Of a stretch of 64,000 nt of DNA, positions 1 to 12,291 are shown piece after piece; position 1 is the first letter of the stretch; each line of letters begins with the position of its first letter. Position numbers and translations under genes: made by a program. This stretch comes from Melampsora larici-populina 98AG31 (lineage: Eukaryota > Basidiomycota > Pucciniomycetes > Pucciniales > Melampsoraceae), in NCBI RefSeq assembly GCF_000204055.1, contig NW_006768769.1, positions 2,462,091 through 2,526,090 of the forward strand. The letters run 5' to 3'. The notes under the pieces are model-generated. The model was not told the origin of the DNA and ran no database searches. It was given only the letters and a program-made list of their open reading frames with translations.

Positions 1-739
1 CAAAGAAGCTTCGATAAGATGAACTGAGCAGTCGCAACACCACAGGCAGGCCTTATCAACAGGAGGACGAAACCGACTGAGCGCTCAAGAAGTTGACAAT
101 AATCATTGACCCGGCCACCGAGAGGTCTGAATGGGAAGTAGAAGGACAAAATAGAAAGATTGCAAACAGCTAAACTCAATCAACAAACCAGATAAACAAG
201 ATCTCAATTTTTTCCAGCCACCAACGGGCTTAATGGTCTTTAAAGCATTTGTGAGTCAAATTCGTACATGTATCGTGTAAGTTCAACCCACGGTGGCTCA
301 CTTCTTAATTCCAGTCGTGATACTTTGTACTGTATCGTATTGATACATCAGCATAGATCCAACCATTCGTGGGTCCTCTGGATCAACAAATTGAATCTTC
401 ATGAGTTCATCACTGTGTGCAAACCACCACAAACGGAGCCCAAGTTCTAGATTTAAGCCATCGGACGACGTCTAACGGCCGGCCTGAAAATCTACAACAC
501 AAAACGTAGGAGGCAGATCCTTCATCCTCTTTCACCACACCATGCAGTTTTCGGTAATTTCTGTGAAGACTTTCAGGTGGGATCGCCAAAGAGATGTGTG
601 TATGTATGTAAACCCGAATATCATGTCTGTATATCTGATGGGTCGCCTGTTTCAAACTTCAAACTCGCTTGCATTTCACACTACGATACGAGGCCAAGTT
701 GCGAAAGGAGGCGCCGCGTAAGGCCGCGTGTCTAACTTA

Positions 740-940
740 ACAAAGTCCCTCTCAGACGAGCGAGTAGTCGAGAGAGGTACTTTTGGCTTATACATGAAAT
801 TTGGCGTGAGAGCCATTTTTTTTTGGCTGTGGAATTTTTCAACCCTGAATAGCTCCGACCCCTGCAAATAAACATCCTCTGGACCTAAGAAAGGCCTTGT
901 GTGCCTGCTCAACCTACACATATTGGGTCTTTTAAATTTA
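740..940 (+). repeat. Diverged fragment of the 28.9-kb foldback family
   Basis: The stretch from about 786 resembles the left arm of the foldback at 28,901: both begin TTATAC, then have TTTGGCG, a TCCTCTGGACC block, a GCCTGCT block and a CTACACA block in the same order and spacing. Just upstream, 745-780 resembles the reverse complement of the sequence bordering the right end of the 28.9-kb element (29,385-29,425), both around GAGCGAGTAGT / ACTACTCGTTC. Only one arm is preserved here, so this is a decayed or truncated copy. Confidence 0.5.
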
Positions 941-1823
941 TTTCTTGGGCTTCAGAAAGTGCTAGAAACAAAATGTACCTTCAGGGTTCTTGATGACAAC
1001 TAGCTGTCCAATAAAATCCTCAACTTGAATGGCATAATTGAATGACATGATAGTCCTCATTTTTATAATAAACAGCAGTGGTTTTCAACAAGCTGGGTAC
1101 AGAAGCATACAGATTCCTGTGCTTGTGGCAATCACCAAGAGACTTTGGCAAATGCCCAACAAGTTTCTTGAACCAGGCAATTTCAGTGATGGATCCTGTC
1201 CATCTTTGAGAGTAGAGGGAGTATGATATCATCTTGGTCTTTTGGTTGAGTGCACTTTTGATATTTTCTGAAAAGCAACAAATTTTTAGAGGTATCTTAT
1301 GAACCCGTGACAATTATCTAAAGGTGAGCCTTTTTTACCTCAGTTGCTCTATATCTGCTCACTAAAATATGAGGTTAATTAGGTCAAATGAGAAATAATG
1401 AGAAAAGATGTAACACATACGAGTCAGTCAAAATTCTTTTCCTCCCATAGAATAACAGTTGTACAATGCATGACAATTATCTAGATGTGAGCCTCTTTCA
1501 CTGTGATCAGGTTTTGTAAGCAAACCTGGTTTGCGTTTGAATGTTATAATGATATGTGACTGATTTTCCCCCTCTGTGTTGGCCCTTTATCACAAAGGAA
1601 ACCAAGAGCCATCATAAACTTAATGACTTCCCACACTAGCCCTGAAAGGAATTATGCCATACTTGCACAAACTCATTGGTCACCATAAGATTTTTTGCAG
1701 GAGCTTCCTTGAAAGCCTTTTATGCAGCTCCCCACCAAGGATTACCATCCAAAGAGAAAAGTTGCACTGCCTGCATATTTGGCTTGGAGACAAATGCCCA
1801 AGGAGTCCTCAGATGGGCCCCCA

Positions 1824-1996
1824 CACAGGGAACAAGAGATGATTCTCCCATGGGAGAACCCATTGTGCTCAACACAGTTTATAAGCCAAAATGTATTGTT
1901 TTGGCATTATTTCTGCATTAATACTGGGTTTTGCCTCAGAAACTGCAACAAATGTAATCAGTCTTCCCATGGGAAAATCATCCCTTGTTTCCTGTG
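1824..1996. repeat. Inverted repeat (foldback)
   Basis: Two 31-base arms, 1,824-1,854 and 1,966-1,996, are inverted complements with about four mismatches; both end in CCCATGGG toward the loop of roughly 110 bases. Similarity seems to continue weakly outward. It looks like the core of an old MITE-like element. Confidence 0.5.
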
Positions 1997-3937
1997 CCAA
2001 GGAGAAGGGAACCCAAGGGGTGATTCTGAGGCAAATTTTGGCCCTGGCCATTGCCTCAGATTGGATCCTCAGATGGAGCTTCACTCAGAGTCAAAATCCA
2101 AAGACTCATTGGATTTTTGGCTCCAAGCCAAATATTCTGGCTGTGTTGTGTGCACTCCCCTTGCGCACATAGTACATATCTTTTTCCCAAGGAAAGTAAT
2201 CCCCTCAGCTTTCAAATTTGTTTTGGAACTTTGTCTGAGCATGTATATATAAATGTTTTTATGATCTTTATCAAATCTCTTGATTTTTCTTGTTCTCTGA
2301 CAGAATCTGTCTCAACAAAAGTCTTGTTTTTTTACATTCAAAGCTTGGAAAAAGATTTTAGGTGGTTTGATAAATTGAGATCTAATACTCAAATATGTAT
2401 ATACAAATCTAATAGTTGATTGAAATCAAATTCAATCAAGAACTAGAAACTTGGATTCAAAGATCAAATGAAAGAAGAAAAAATCAATTAAAGACCTCAA
2501 ATTAGGAAAAAAGAAAACCAAGTGAATTTGTTTGAGATGTTAGCATCCTTTTCTAACATCTTACAGCTTATACATTCTTCAACATGTTTGTATGGGGGTT
2601 TCATGTTGATCTCAAAACACAATAAGATTTTATAAAACATTTCAAACAATTCTTGAAAAATCACAATTAATTATGTGAAAATCACCCTGAGCTTTGGTTA
2701 CATTTACCTAAATTGAGTGAGCCTTTGTCACAAGTAAAAATTACAACAACAATTTTTCTGTGAAAGAAAAAAAGAGTTTGGTGTTGATTATTACTATCAA
2801 GATGATCTTAGACATAACACATACTTTTGTGAATCTCATGTTGATGTCTTTGAGATTTAAATTACACTTCTTGATGAGGATCAGTTGCCTTTTCTTCAAA
2901 GAAAATATGAGTGTGTGATTGTGTTAATGATGTGCTCAACTACTACATCAGGACTGGTACTGGTAGCTAATTTAGTGTAATGTGACTGTCCAGTTTTGTT
3001 GACTGAGTCAGACAATGTCACTGTTTTTAAGGCCTTTGATTAATAAGACTGGTCAATTATAGCAATACAAGGAAGCCATAATTTGCTTATTAAGAGGTAG
3101 TGATCTAGAAAAGCACATTCTGGTATGCCTTGAATCTGAAGACCTGCTCCTGTAAAACCTGTTGTGGGATGGTTCCTGTTTTGACTCATCCTAGTCATAA
3201 ACTGTCTCAGGTCTGATTGTTATGCTTACTTTTATTAGATGAAATCAAAGACAGAAATGGATAGAAATCATAAGAGCCCCTTCATATCATAAACAGTGAT
3301 GAAGGGTAATTCCAGGGGAACTCAAACAGGTATGTACTTATCATGCATCCCAGCCTGAAAAGAAAAGTGGGCCATGGTGTTGCCAACAGTGCACAAATGA
3401 CAGTAACACAAGATGTTGCTGCAGGCAGCAACCCAGCACATTGGCCCAGTCTGTTGCTTGTAGTGTTGATCTTAAGAGCTAGGTTTTCTGCTTGTGATGT
3501 TGCAATTCTCAGCAACACACCCTAAATAAATTCTGGCTGTGGTATCTCCTCCTGATGGATCAAAATGGAATCTTTCTGAAAAAAACAAGATGTAACTGAT
3601 TGGTGATGACATGAAGTTTGTTTTGTTTTCTTTGAGCTCATAGTCAGGTATCAAAAATGACTGTGTCCATCTCTTACTTCCCTTATCTTGGGTACAGAAA
3701 CACAAAAGGGTTTTGGTTTTTCCTGTTGTGTTGAAGCTGTCTGGGGAATTGTTTTTTTGTTGCTCACAATGAAGGGTTGCAAGTAATGCAACACAGCAGC
3801 CCATTGTTGATTGTACAAGAGGTATTAAATATGTTTATATATGTATTGTGAAATCTTGACATTGAACTTTCTCAAAGGATATCACCTTGGAGCCTTGCCT
3901 TTGAAGTGGTCTTGAACAAGAGAAAGTTATGTATAAT

Positions 3938-4484
3938 GTTTGATGGTACCCAAAGGCACAACAGTACCATCTTTTTCCACAATACAGGTAGATGTTGGGT
4001 AATGGGTAAACAAGAAAGTAGCCAGGGGATGGGACACATTTCTCTCAATGCACACATGAAAAATGTTGCACAAAATTTTTTTTTCCTCCCTCTCCATCTG
4101 TGTTGTGACCCTCATCCTTGAATTATCCCGCCCCCAGATCTGGATTCTCTCATCCCCCACTCATCTCTCTCATGATCTCATCTCTTGAGATCAGACTCTT
4201 CTTTTTTGCTTCCACCCTCCACTCAGAAGAAGGAATGTGTTTAGTGTATGATAATTTGATGCTCAAAGCAATGTACACAAATTAAAGAGGTTCACCCCTT
4301 GGAAATTAAGTTTATGTAATGTGGTTTGCTAATGTAGTTCAGAATACTGTATGTAGGTGCAAGAGTTGCCTATAGCGGCCATTCAGCACTCTCCCATCTA
4401 CTTTACAGGTGGTCCTACCTCCCTTGCCCCCCCAAGAAACCTACAGAGTTGTCAAATACATAATCTATAGGTTTGCCTAGGACA
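3938..4484 (+). repeat. Direct repeat copy A
   Basis: This region shares a colinear series of blocks with 4,728-5,366. The shared blocks are a small hairpin around GGTACCCAAAGGCAC, an AAAATTTTT stretch followed by pyrimidine-rich sequence with TCTGGATT, then GTTGCCTA, CCCATCTAC, CCCCCCAAGAAACCT and a terminal GGTTTGCCTAGGA. Copy A is the more AT-rich and degraded of the two. No coding capacity is visible. The pair could be old terminal repeats of a retroelement or simply two insertions of the same short element. Confidence 0.5.
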
Positions 4485-4727
4485 AAACCCGTGAAATGTA
4501 TTCTACTACAACACCAGTTAAAAATGAGTATGTAATGATGGTAAAAGAAACAAAGGGAAAAAAAGGAAACATGTGTCCTCATTCTTCCTTGCCCTCAGTG
4601 AGATATTGTGAGGAATGAGTGGATTGAGTGTATTTATTTTGATCAGTTTGCATATCTTTTTTTTGAAAAGGGTTTGACCAATTTTTTTTCTAATCATCTC
4701 AAGTCAAATCCAATTTATCATAAATGA

Positions 4728-5366
4728 TAGGCGGTACCCAAAGGCACGACGGTACCGCCGCTTTTCATGACACGGTTGTGATATTGTGACGGGGCTCTCA
4801 CGGGGAAGTATGCTTATAGGAAAATTACCATGTTCCTGTACGCAGACTTTGCAAAAAATGTTGGAACAAGTTTTTGATTTCCAAAAACTCCTTCCCAAAA
4901 TTTTTCACTCGCCCGCTCGTCCCCCGTCTCTGGATTATCTCACGCTGTCAGCTCAAAAGCTACTATCAGCCTTTCTCTCTCACATTTTCCCTTCTTTTTC
5001 GCACCCTCCCACCACCCGAAAACAGTTCACCTGCAATACTATGTAGTTTAATGGGACAGAGGCATTTAGAGATCACACTTGGATCACTGTCAAACTTATC
5101 GTGGTTTGGTCCTTTCGAATGAGTACTGGAATCCTACCTTTTGGAGTAATTGTTGTGTAAGAATTTGTATCCTCTCATAGTTATCTTAAATGTGAGTTGT
5201 TGTAGTCTATTTTAAGTGCTGTAGAGGGGTTGCCTAGCCCACCGTTCAGAGCCCCCCCATCTACAGTGCTGGTAGTCCTACCCCCCTCAGCTCCCGTTTG
5301 AGCGGAGGCCCCCCCCCAAGAAACCTCTACTTCCCTTAACCGGGTCGTCTTGGTTTGCCTAGGATT
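4728..5366 (+). repeat. Direct repeat copy B
   Basis: Second copy of the repeat at 3,938-4,484 in the same orientation, about 240 bases downstream. It keeps more C and G, including long C runs near 5,250 and 5,310, and so is closer to the presumed ancestral sequence. It ends with the same GGTTTGCCTAGGA block. Confidence 0.5.
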
Positions 5367-5808
5367 ACGAGTTATAGTTTAGATAGGAATCTATAACACT
5401 TGAAATAAAAGAAAAATGTAATATTGAATTCCCACATTCAGATATCCCAAAAGTTGAGAATGGAAAGAAAGTGAGATTGGAATTCATGAAAATTCAAAAA
5501 CTCTTCATCCCAATTTTTAAAGATTTCAATTATCAAAGTTTATTATTTTCAAAAAAAAAGGTAGAGAAAGAAAGAAAGAAACCAACTCAAGTCAAATTGG
5601 TGTTCACATAGTTTGATTATCAGAAATTACAATTACAATTTATTTAGATGAATTGTATTACCAGCAGTGAAAAAAAAATGAAGATTATAGATTGAGATTT
5701 TTGAATCTTAGAAAAAATGATTCTAGTAGTTTATCTGACCAAAATGTTCATGATCATTTAATTTACAAGACATATTGAGGTAAAGAAAAACAATTGATAG
5801 ATTGATGA

Positions 5809-7452
5809 TTAAGATAAGTAACGAAATTTATCACCCAAGACTCTTTCCTTTGTGATTCTTTGTTTTAAAGGTTTTCCTCTTTTGGTCTTCAATGGTAATT
5901 CACGAAAATCAGATCCATCAAATTTAATTGAACCCACCCCATCTGGATCCCATCCATCTGGATGTAAGCTTCCAAAATTGTTTGGGTTTTGAATCACTAC
6001 TTGTGGTTTAGGACCCCATGCTCTTCCATAATAGGTTGTAGCTGCAGGAACCCCATGAAGGTCAACAAAATTTGGTGAATCAAATACAAAGATTGAATCT
6101 AAATGTCCTGGTGATCCAGCATCATTAGCTGTGATCCTGAAAAGAAAAAAAAATAAAATCATCATCAGTTTATCTTCTTTCAAATCTAGATCTCCTTTAA
6201 TTCAATCTATTGGAATGAAGTTTGAGAAAATCTTACTAACTCTTGTACTCCTCCTTTGTTGGGTTTGATTCCAATCACACAGTTATCATAAAAGCTTCTT
6301 CCACCACCAAAGATGAAGTCTAAAGTATCTCATTTAGATTTCTTAAATATACTTAAGAAACGGTAATCAGGATCAAAAACAGACTCACCAATCGCACCTT
6401 CTATATAACATCCAAAGAAATAATGAGTTCCTCTGTAATCATACAATGTATCTTGGAAACCAAGAAAGGCACATCGATCATAAACTGTAGTGTTTGTAAT
6501 AGTTTTTAAGATTCAAGAAGAGAATGTTCGGATCAGCTTGTAATTTTTTGGCAAAAAGATATCATTGAAAAGTCTTTGAGGATTTTAAGGGGAATTGATC
6601 GAGATATGAACGTACTGTGATTGTCTCCATTAGCAGTCAGGGCTACCGCCTGAAAACCCGGTCCAAACGTGTTTTGGAATGTTCTTCGAAGAAAATCACA
6701 ATCAGATCGGTGAGCATCTTTGGTCCTGAGTAATTGTTGAGATCTTTAGTAAAGCTTACATGCTATAGACGTTCACACTAAGATTGTTTGATTGAGTTAG
6801 AAGAAGTCACAACCCAAAGACTGACGATAATGATCCCTAAAGATATATTTACTTACTTTGGTACATTGATACGTAAGGCTGAGGAAGTCCCAGTTCCTTT
6901 CACTGAAGAAACGATGGTAACCAAATTATCCAGATATGATTTCTTAGTACCACCTTCTCCTTGGATTATGATTCCCTGTAAATCAAACCTAAACCCATCA
7001 ATGATCTTATTCTTGAAGACTTGGAGGTAGGACTTACGTCTTCATAATCATTCAACTTTGCATTATCGTAGTAAACACCTGAATCGAGTTGGTTGGTCGG
7101 TTGAGTTCATCAGATTATCATCCGTCATTTTATCTCTCCAAGATTGATGTTTACTTACCTTTCTTTAAGAATATAAACTGTTTTCCTTTCCTTCCTTTCA
7201 ATTGGGTAAATGCGGCCGATAAGCTAAAAAGAATTTTAAGATGTAAAAATCAAGAATTAGATAATTAAAGGTTTTCAAAGGTAAATCTGATCTATTCGGT
7301 GGTTACTTCACTTACGTTCCTTTTCCTGGTTTGACCACTATGGTACCCGGAGGAAGATTAGTTTCTGAGAATCTCTCACAGATAACTTGAGCAATTATGA
7401 TTGAGAGAATGAAAAAGATTTCAAAGCTTTTATGATTGGATCCAAAGTTCAT
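5809..7452 (-). CDS. Pectinesterase (pectin methylesterase, CE8 family)
   Basis: Removes methyl esters from pectin; probably secreted, since the first exon encodes a hydrophobic N-terminal segment (FFILSIIIAQVIC) typical of a signal peptide. I read nine exons: 7452-7316, 7223-7159, 7078-7038, 6975-6857, 6777-6760, 6725-6616, 6484-6389, 6319-6241 and 6136-5809, giving roughly 330 residues, normal for a fungal pectinesterase. Family motifs appear in order: FQNT, the QAVAL region with its conserved Gln, the acid/base Asp in FLGFQDTLY, the nucleophile Asp in DFIFG, and the conserved Arg in GRAWGP. The nucleophile codon is split by an intron (G before it, AC after it), so it is visible only after splicing. 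Exon five is only 18 bases. In a plant pathogen such an enzyme would act on host cell wall; that role is inferred. The start is the only ATG preceding the signal-like segment. Confidence 0.9.
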
Positions 7453-9634
7453 GATTATAGCTTATGAAAATTATAGTAGAAATTCACAATACGATAAAGT
7501 GTATATGAAGGAAGCAAAGGTGGAAGGAAGTTTATGATTGAAGATGATCTTATAAACTAACAAAATCACAGTAAGAGCAAGTCCGTGACGGAATGACTCA
7601 AGTCCCAACTTCAGGAAAGATATAAGTAGGCAATTATGTGCCCAGACTTGAGACAATTGATTAACTTTGAATTATGAAAACTTGAGACAAATTGATAGAC
7701 TTTGGTTTGTTGAAACTAGAGACATGGATACGATTCTTCTTTTAAAGGAAATCTGTTCTACTTTACTTTTCTCACCTTCACTGCTGCACTGCAAAAATAT
7801 GCGCAGGCGGTGCGTTGCCGTTGATGAAAATTTAAATGATCTACTTGTTGCTGTAGTCTTAGAGCTACACTCAATTCGGTTGTCGGCTCCGGGTGAAGGA
7901 GGGAGTCCTTTACATAATTTTTAAATCCTTCGCGATCGGGTTATGATGTTTAAAATTTCTCAATCCTATATAGATGCCTCTTATAAGATCAACACCAAAC
8001 TCTTTTGTTTCTTTGACAAAGACACAAACAATTGTTTGCGTAGTTCTATACGTGTGATCAAGTCTCACTTAAGTTCGGCAAATGTAACCTGCAAGCCTCA
8101 AGACCAAGTCTCAGGATCGATTTTTCAAAAACCCATTTGAAATGGTTTATAAAATTCAATTATGTGTTCATATCGACATGAAACCCCCATCCAAAGTTCA
8201 AACATATATATGTAAAACCAATTTCAAAAAAGCTTCACCGAGCTTTGCCCTGCAAATTCAAGTCATGATTCGGCTTGGAATTCTTGTCAAGCTTTATGAG
8301 ATAATGACTGTAAATAGAGAATCTACATAAAGCTTCAAGACATAAAAAAACATATACAAACATCTAAAGACAAATCCCACTCAGTCTTTTTTTTCCTTTT
8401 CCAAATCCGAGACCTTTACATAATAAATTTCTTCTTGTTTCAATCCATGATCTTAAATCCATACCATCAGTTCAACTTCTAAAAGAAATCCAATTTCAAT
8501 TCCAAATCATAAACCATTAACTTTATCCACATATATTAAGTAAAAGATCTTTGATGTAACCATTTTTTTCATATAGACTACTTATTTACAAGAAACAAGA
8601 TCTATCTAAGTATTAATTCCAAGAGTTAACTTGTCAATTCTTTAAGATAAGTTTATCATCTATTAAGTAAAATATATAGCTGGTCAAATAATATGAGACA
8701 AACCAAACCAAAGAAAACAGTTTCTTTCAAAAAAAACAACACCTTGTAGAAAACCCACTTGAAAAATAAGTTAAGTAAAATCAACTTATCAACCAACCAC
8801 AAAGTTGTCACTATTTTAATCAACAACATATCTTTTGTTTCTCTGATTACAATAAATACAGCCCAAGGCCATACATGTTAAAAATGGTACATTGAAGAAG
8901 AATTGTGGTATGATGTCCATTGGTCAAATATCCATGTATTTTTTTCATCCACTTCAAGTTCCAGAGTATACCTATGATGTATAATCATTCTTATATTTCT
9001 TTATTCAACATACCCTCAAGACCTCAACCCAACTCTCAAAACCCCACTTCGGTACCTTCTATGGAAAACTCTCTTTTTTCACATACACAGACAAACAAAA
9101 CAAAACACACCATACTTTTTTTAAGTTTCTTTCTTCTCATCAAAAAAAAAGACAAAGAAAAAAATAAGAAGAGAGAGAGAGAGGAATTTTATAGATACAG
9201 AGAGAGAGAAAGAGAGAAAGAGAGAGATACAATATCATAAGTCTTATTTAAATATATATTGAATATTTTGATATTTATATATATATATAATATTGATGTA
9301 TATTTATATATAGACTTACAGATACTTTGAAGTTTTGATTTTCATTTGTTTAAATTAACTATTATCATCATCATCATGAAAGAAAAAAAAATTGACCATT
9401 GATTCATTAAATAAAAAAGAAAGAGAAATGAAAATAAAAATAAAAAATGAAAAAATGAAAATGAGAAAATGAAGAAGAAAAACATAACAAAAAAGAAAAA
9501 AGAAAAAAGAAACCTATCAAAGTACCTGCCTGCCCTAGTACTACCCCCAAACCAAAAAAGAAGAAAGAAAGAAAAAGAAAAGAAAATCCCAAGATCTCAT
9601 GTTTGAAAAATTCGATTTAAATGTTTTTTCTCTC
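7453..9634. other. AT-rich spacer without a gene
   Basis: Only short frames occur and none resembles a known protein. The part nearest the PBS2-like gene (about 9,120-9,600) is purine-rich on the plus strand and probably includes that gene's 3' untranslated region. Confidence 0.6.
9165..9300. repeat. GA-rich and AT-rich microsatellites
   Basis: Interrupted GA/GAAA runs occupy about 9,170-9,230, followed by a TATATA-rich tract around 9,270-9,300. They are simple sequence, and reading frames over them are artefacts. Confidence 0.8.
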
Positions 9635-11653
9635 TTAACCATTCAGGACTTTATTCGAATTCTTAACTTTAACTTCTTCCAAAGCTTTTTCAACCCAAGC
9701 AATCATATCTACTTGATTTTCCGAATTTTGTACCAAGAATTGATGATTCAATAAATCTTTATAAGTCGGTCGATCATCTGGATTCTTCTCTAAACAATCT
9801 TTAACAAACTCTTTGGCTTGTTTCGAATATCGATCTGGAAGTGAAGGTGGGTCACCATGTACGATGGCATTTAATTGTGCAAAGATATTCGAATACGTTT
9901 CAGGTGGATATGGATAATGACCAATAGCGAATTCAATGATAGATAATCCTAATGACCAAACATCTGATGCTACTGTATATGCTGAAACTGATCCAGCTTG
10001 TTCTCCTTGAATCCTTTCGGGTGCCATGTATGATTGACATCCTATATTCGTTTTGGCCAATGATCTTTCTAGTTGTCCAGATACACCAAAATCACATAAT
10101 TTAGTTTGACCTCTTCTATTAATCAATACATTCGTAGGTTTCACATCTGATCCGAACCAAAAAAATTACAAAGATGAGTCAACTTTCTTTTTTCTACTTT
10201 GACTTACTGAGAATAACTTACCTCGATGCATCGTTTGTAATTCATCTTTTAAAAACCGAAGTCCTTCAACCACTTGACCAGTAACGACAGCTAAAACTTC
10301 TTCAGGTACATCAGCACCTGCTAATTTATCTAAACTACCACCATCCATATACTCCATACAATAATAAACACATGATTCAATAAAGAATGCACCATAAAAT
10401 TCTACTATCGTGTCTGATGTGGCTCTATGTAAAATATCTAATTCAGTTAAAATCGCTTTTAATTTAGAATGATCTAATTCTAATCTAATTTCCTATGAAA
10501 GACAAAAACAAAACAAAATCAGAACAAATCACTTCAATTTTCCTTTAAATCTTCTACTCAATTGAAAAAAAACACATCAATTTTCAAACTTACTTTCATT
10601 GCCATAATCACTTTAGTAGGTTTATGAAACACTTTTTGAACCGTACCATAATTTCCTTTTCCCAATTCTTCCAATAAATCAATTTCTTCCATATTAATCT
10701 TAAATGATGATCCATTAGTGAAATCAACTCCTTTAGCATGTAAGACTGCTTTTCCTCCAAAATTTAAACTTCCATTTGGATCTACGATTTTCGAAAAATT
10801 TGAAAATGGCGTAGGACCTCCTACACCCAAGAATTTAGGTCGTTCAGCAAAATTCACAGATGGTGATGATGATGATGATGAACTAGTTGATTGAGTCATG
10901 TCTCCCAATCTCATCATCGGTTTTTGTCGTCTTTGTGACATACTAGGTTGTAAGAGTGGTGGTTTTGATTTAAGGTTTGTGTTTGTTAATGATGGTGTAG
11001 AAGATGATGAAGTTAAGCTTGGAGGTGTTGGATGAGTTGAAGAAGGGTTTGAAAGGTTGGGTAATTGTGCTTTTGGACCCATGAAAGCTGTTGGATCGAG
11101 TCGTTGATCAGGTCTCATTGATGGAGATTGATCATGTCGTTTAGCCATCTGAAGAAATCAATCAAGAAGATCATAAGATATCAGATCGAATGATTTGAAT
11201 CGGTAGAAACAAATAAGGATAGTCACTTACAGCTGCCATCTTAGCAGCTAACCCAGGTGGAACTTTGACACCAGTAAGATTACCATTAACCGAACGAGAG
11301 ATTGAAGATGATCGAGTGAGTACTGAAGTGTTTGAACTAAGTGATCCTGGTGTCATTGTCGTTGTTGTTGTTGGTGAAGCGATTGTGTTTGAAATAGGTT
11401 CAGTAGGTGATATAGGTAATTTTGAAAAGTTCGGAATCAAATGATCCATTGGATCTGTAGTTGTAGCTGAACTAGGAGTTGGAGTTAAAGGTGAAGTGAT
11501 TGAGAGTGAAGGTAAATCTAAAGTTGAGATTGAAGGTAATGAGGATGGTGCTTTGCATGATGGTGAAGCAGGAGTGGTGGTGGTGGTTGTACTTGGAGCT
11601 GATGATGGGATGCCTTGATGGTTTGTCATTGGATTCAACTTATTTGAATTCAT
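9635..11653 (-). CDS. PBS2: PBS2-type MAP kinase kinase (HOG pathway)
   Basis: Dual-specificity kinase that in fungi activates the Hog1 MAP kinase during osmotic and other stress. Four exons: 11653-11231, 11148-10594, 10492-10222 and 10146-9635, about 590 residues. The first 280 or so residues are Ser/Thr/Pro-rich and low complexity, as in fungal Pbs2 proteins. The kinase domain follows: glycine loop GKGNYGTVQ, catalytic Lys in MAMK, catalytic loop HRDVKPTN (the Asp codon is split by the third intron), DFG, activation segment with the Ser and Thr of SLAKTNIG, SYMAPERI, and SDVWSLGLSI. The stretches SLAKTNIGCQSYMAPERI and HYPYPPETYSNIFAQL are the form found in Pbs2 rather than Ste7 or Mkk1, which is why I use the symbol. 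All catalytic residues are present. The start codon is the first in-frame ATG of the low-complexity exon, so the N-terminus is less certain than the rest. Confidence 0.93.
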
Positions 11654-12048
11654 TGAGTTGGATTTGACTATTCCTCTTGTTGACCTTCCTGTTGACCTTC
11701 TTGTTGACCTTCCTGTTGACCTTCTTCGTTAGCTTTTGATTGAGTTTGATTGATTGAGTTTGATTGGTAATCTTGATGGATTGGATTTGGCTTATGTTTT
11801 GAGTGTTTGAATCAATCGAAATCGTTGATCAGATGAGCTGTGTTAAAGTAGTCCGAGTTGATTATCTAACTTCTTCAATCAATCAATCAATCATTGAGAA
11901 ATGGCTTACCAGTCTTGGTGCTATAAACTACACCAATCACTCCAATGAACTTGACTCTTGAAGCAGAAGTAATCTAAATTCGATTCCTAGAGTGAGTATG
12001 TAGTGACAGTCTGAGTCCAGTCTATCAATTTCAATTTCAATTTCAAGA
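11654..12048. other. Upstream region of the kinase gene
   Basis: Presumed promoter and 5' leader of the minus-strand kinase. It contains a short tandem repeat of a 12-base unit (listed separately) and ends at the left TA of the mariner-type element, so that transposon lies about 400 bases from the kinase start codon. Confidence 0.5.
11679..11726. repeat. 12-base tandem repeat, about four copies
   Basis: The unit TGTTGACCTTCC (alternating CTTCC and CTTCT) repeats head to tail just upstream of the kinase start codon. Confidence 0.75.
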
Positions 12049-12050
12049 TA

Positions 12051-12117
12051 CAGCCGATGTGACAAATAATGGTTTTTTATTTATTTTATTTTTTTTCTCC
12101 CAGATTTTACTGGGTTT
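12051..12117 (+). repeat. Left terminal inverted repeat of the mariner-type element
   Basis: Starts CAGCCGATGTGACAAATAAT and ends about CCAGATTTTACTGGGTTT. It matches the complement of 16,562-16,628 with differences only in the T/A-rich middle. The inner part CCAG-ATTTTA-CTGG is itself a small palindrome, present at both ends, a possible transposase-binding site (inference). Confidence 0.9.
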
Positions 12118-12291
12118 CTGACTTTCAATTTCTTTGAGCTTTTGGACTGAGCCGTGGGTTATGATCTTGATTCCCTGTTGCACATCAATCTTGCGACCAT
12201 GCTCTCTAATGACTTATTCCTCGTCCGAGCAGGTTTTCTAATCGGCGATCCCTCGTTCGAGACTCACGAACGAGACACCCACTGCACTGCG

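Larger units (their letters stand above)
1..5808. other. Gene-poor spacer with decayed repeats
   Basis: I find no convincing gene here. Reading frames are short, overlap on both strands and lack recognisable domains. The stretch around 1.6-3.8 kb is rich in TG/CA dinucleotides, as in old mutated repeats. Repeat pieces that can be recognised (a foldback at 1,824-1,996, a fragment shared with 28.9 kb, and a pair of direct repeats at 3.9 and 4.7 kb) are listed separately. Confidence 0.6.

Noticed and set aside
1722..2252. 176-codon plus-strand frame
   Set aside because: It overlaps an inverted repeat, competes with frames on both strands, and its translation has no domain or plausible start.
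9407..9592. Phe/Leu-rich minus-strand frame
   Set aside because: Arises from A-rich low-complexity sequence downstream of the kinase gene.
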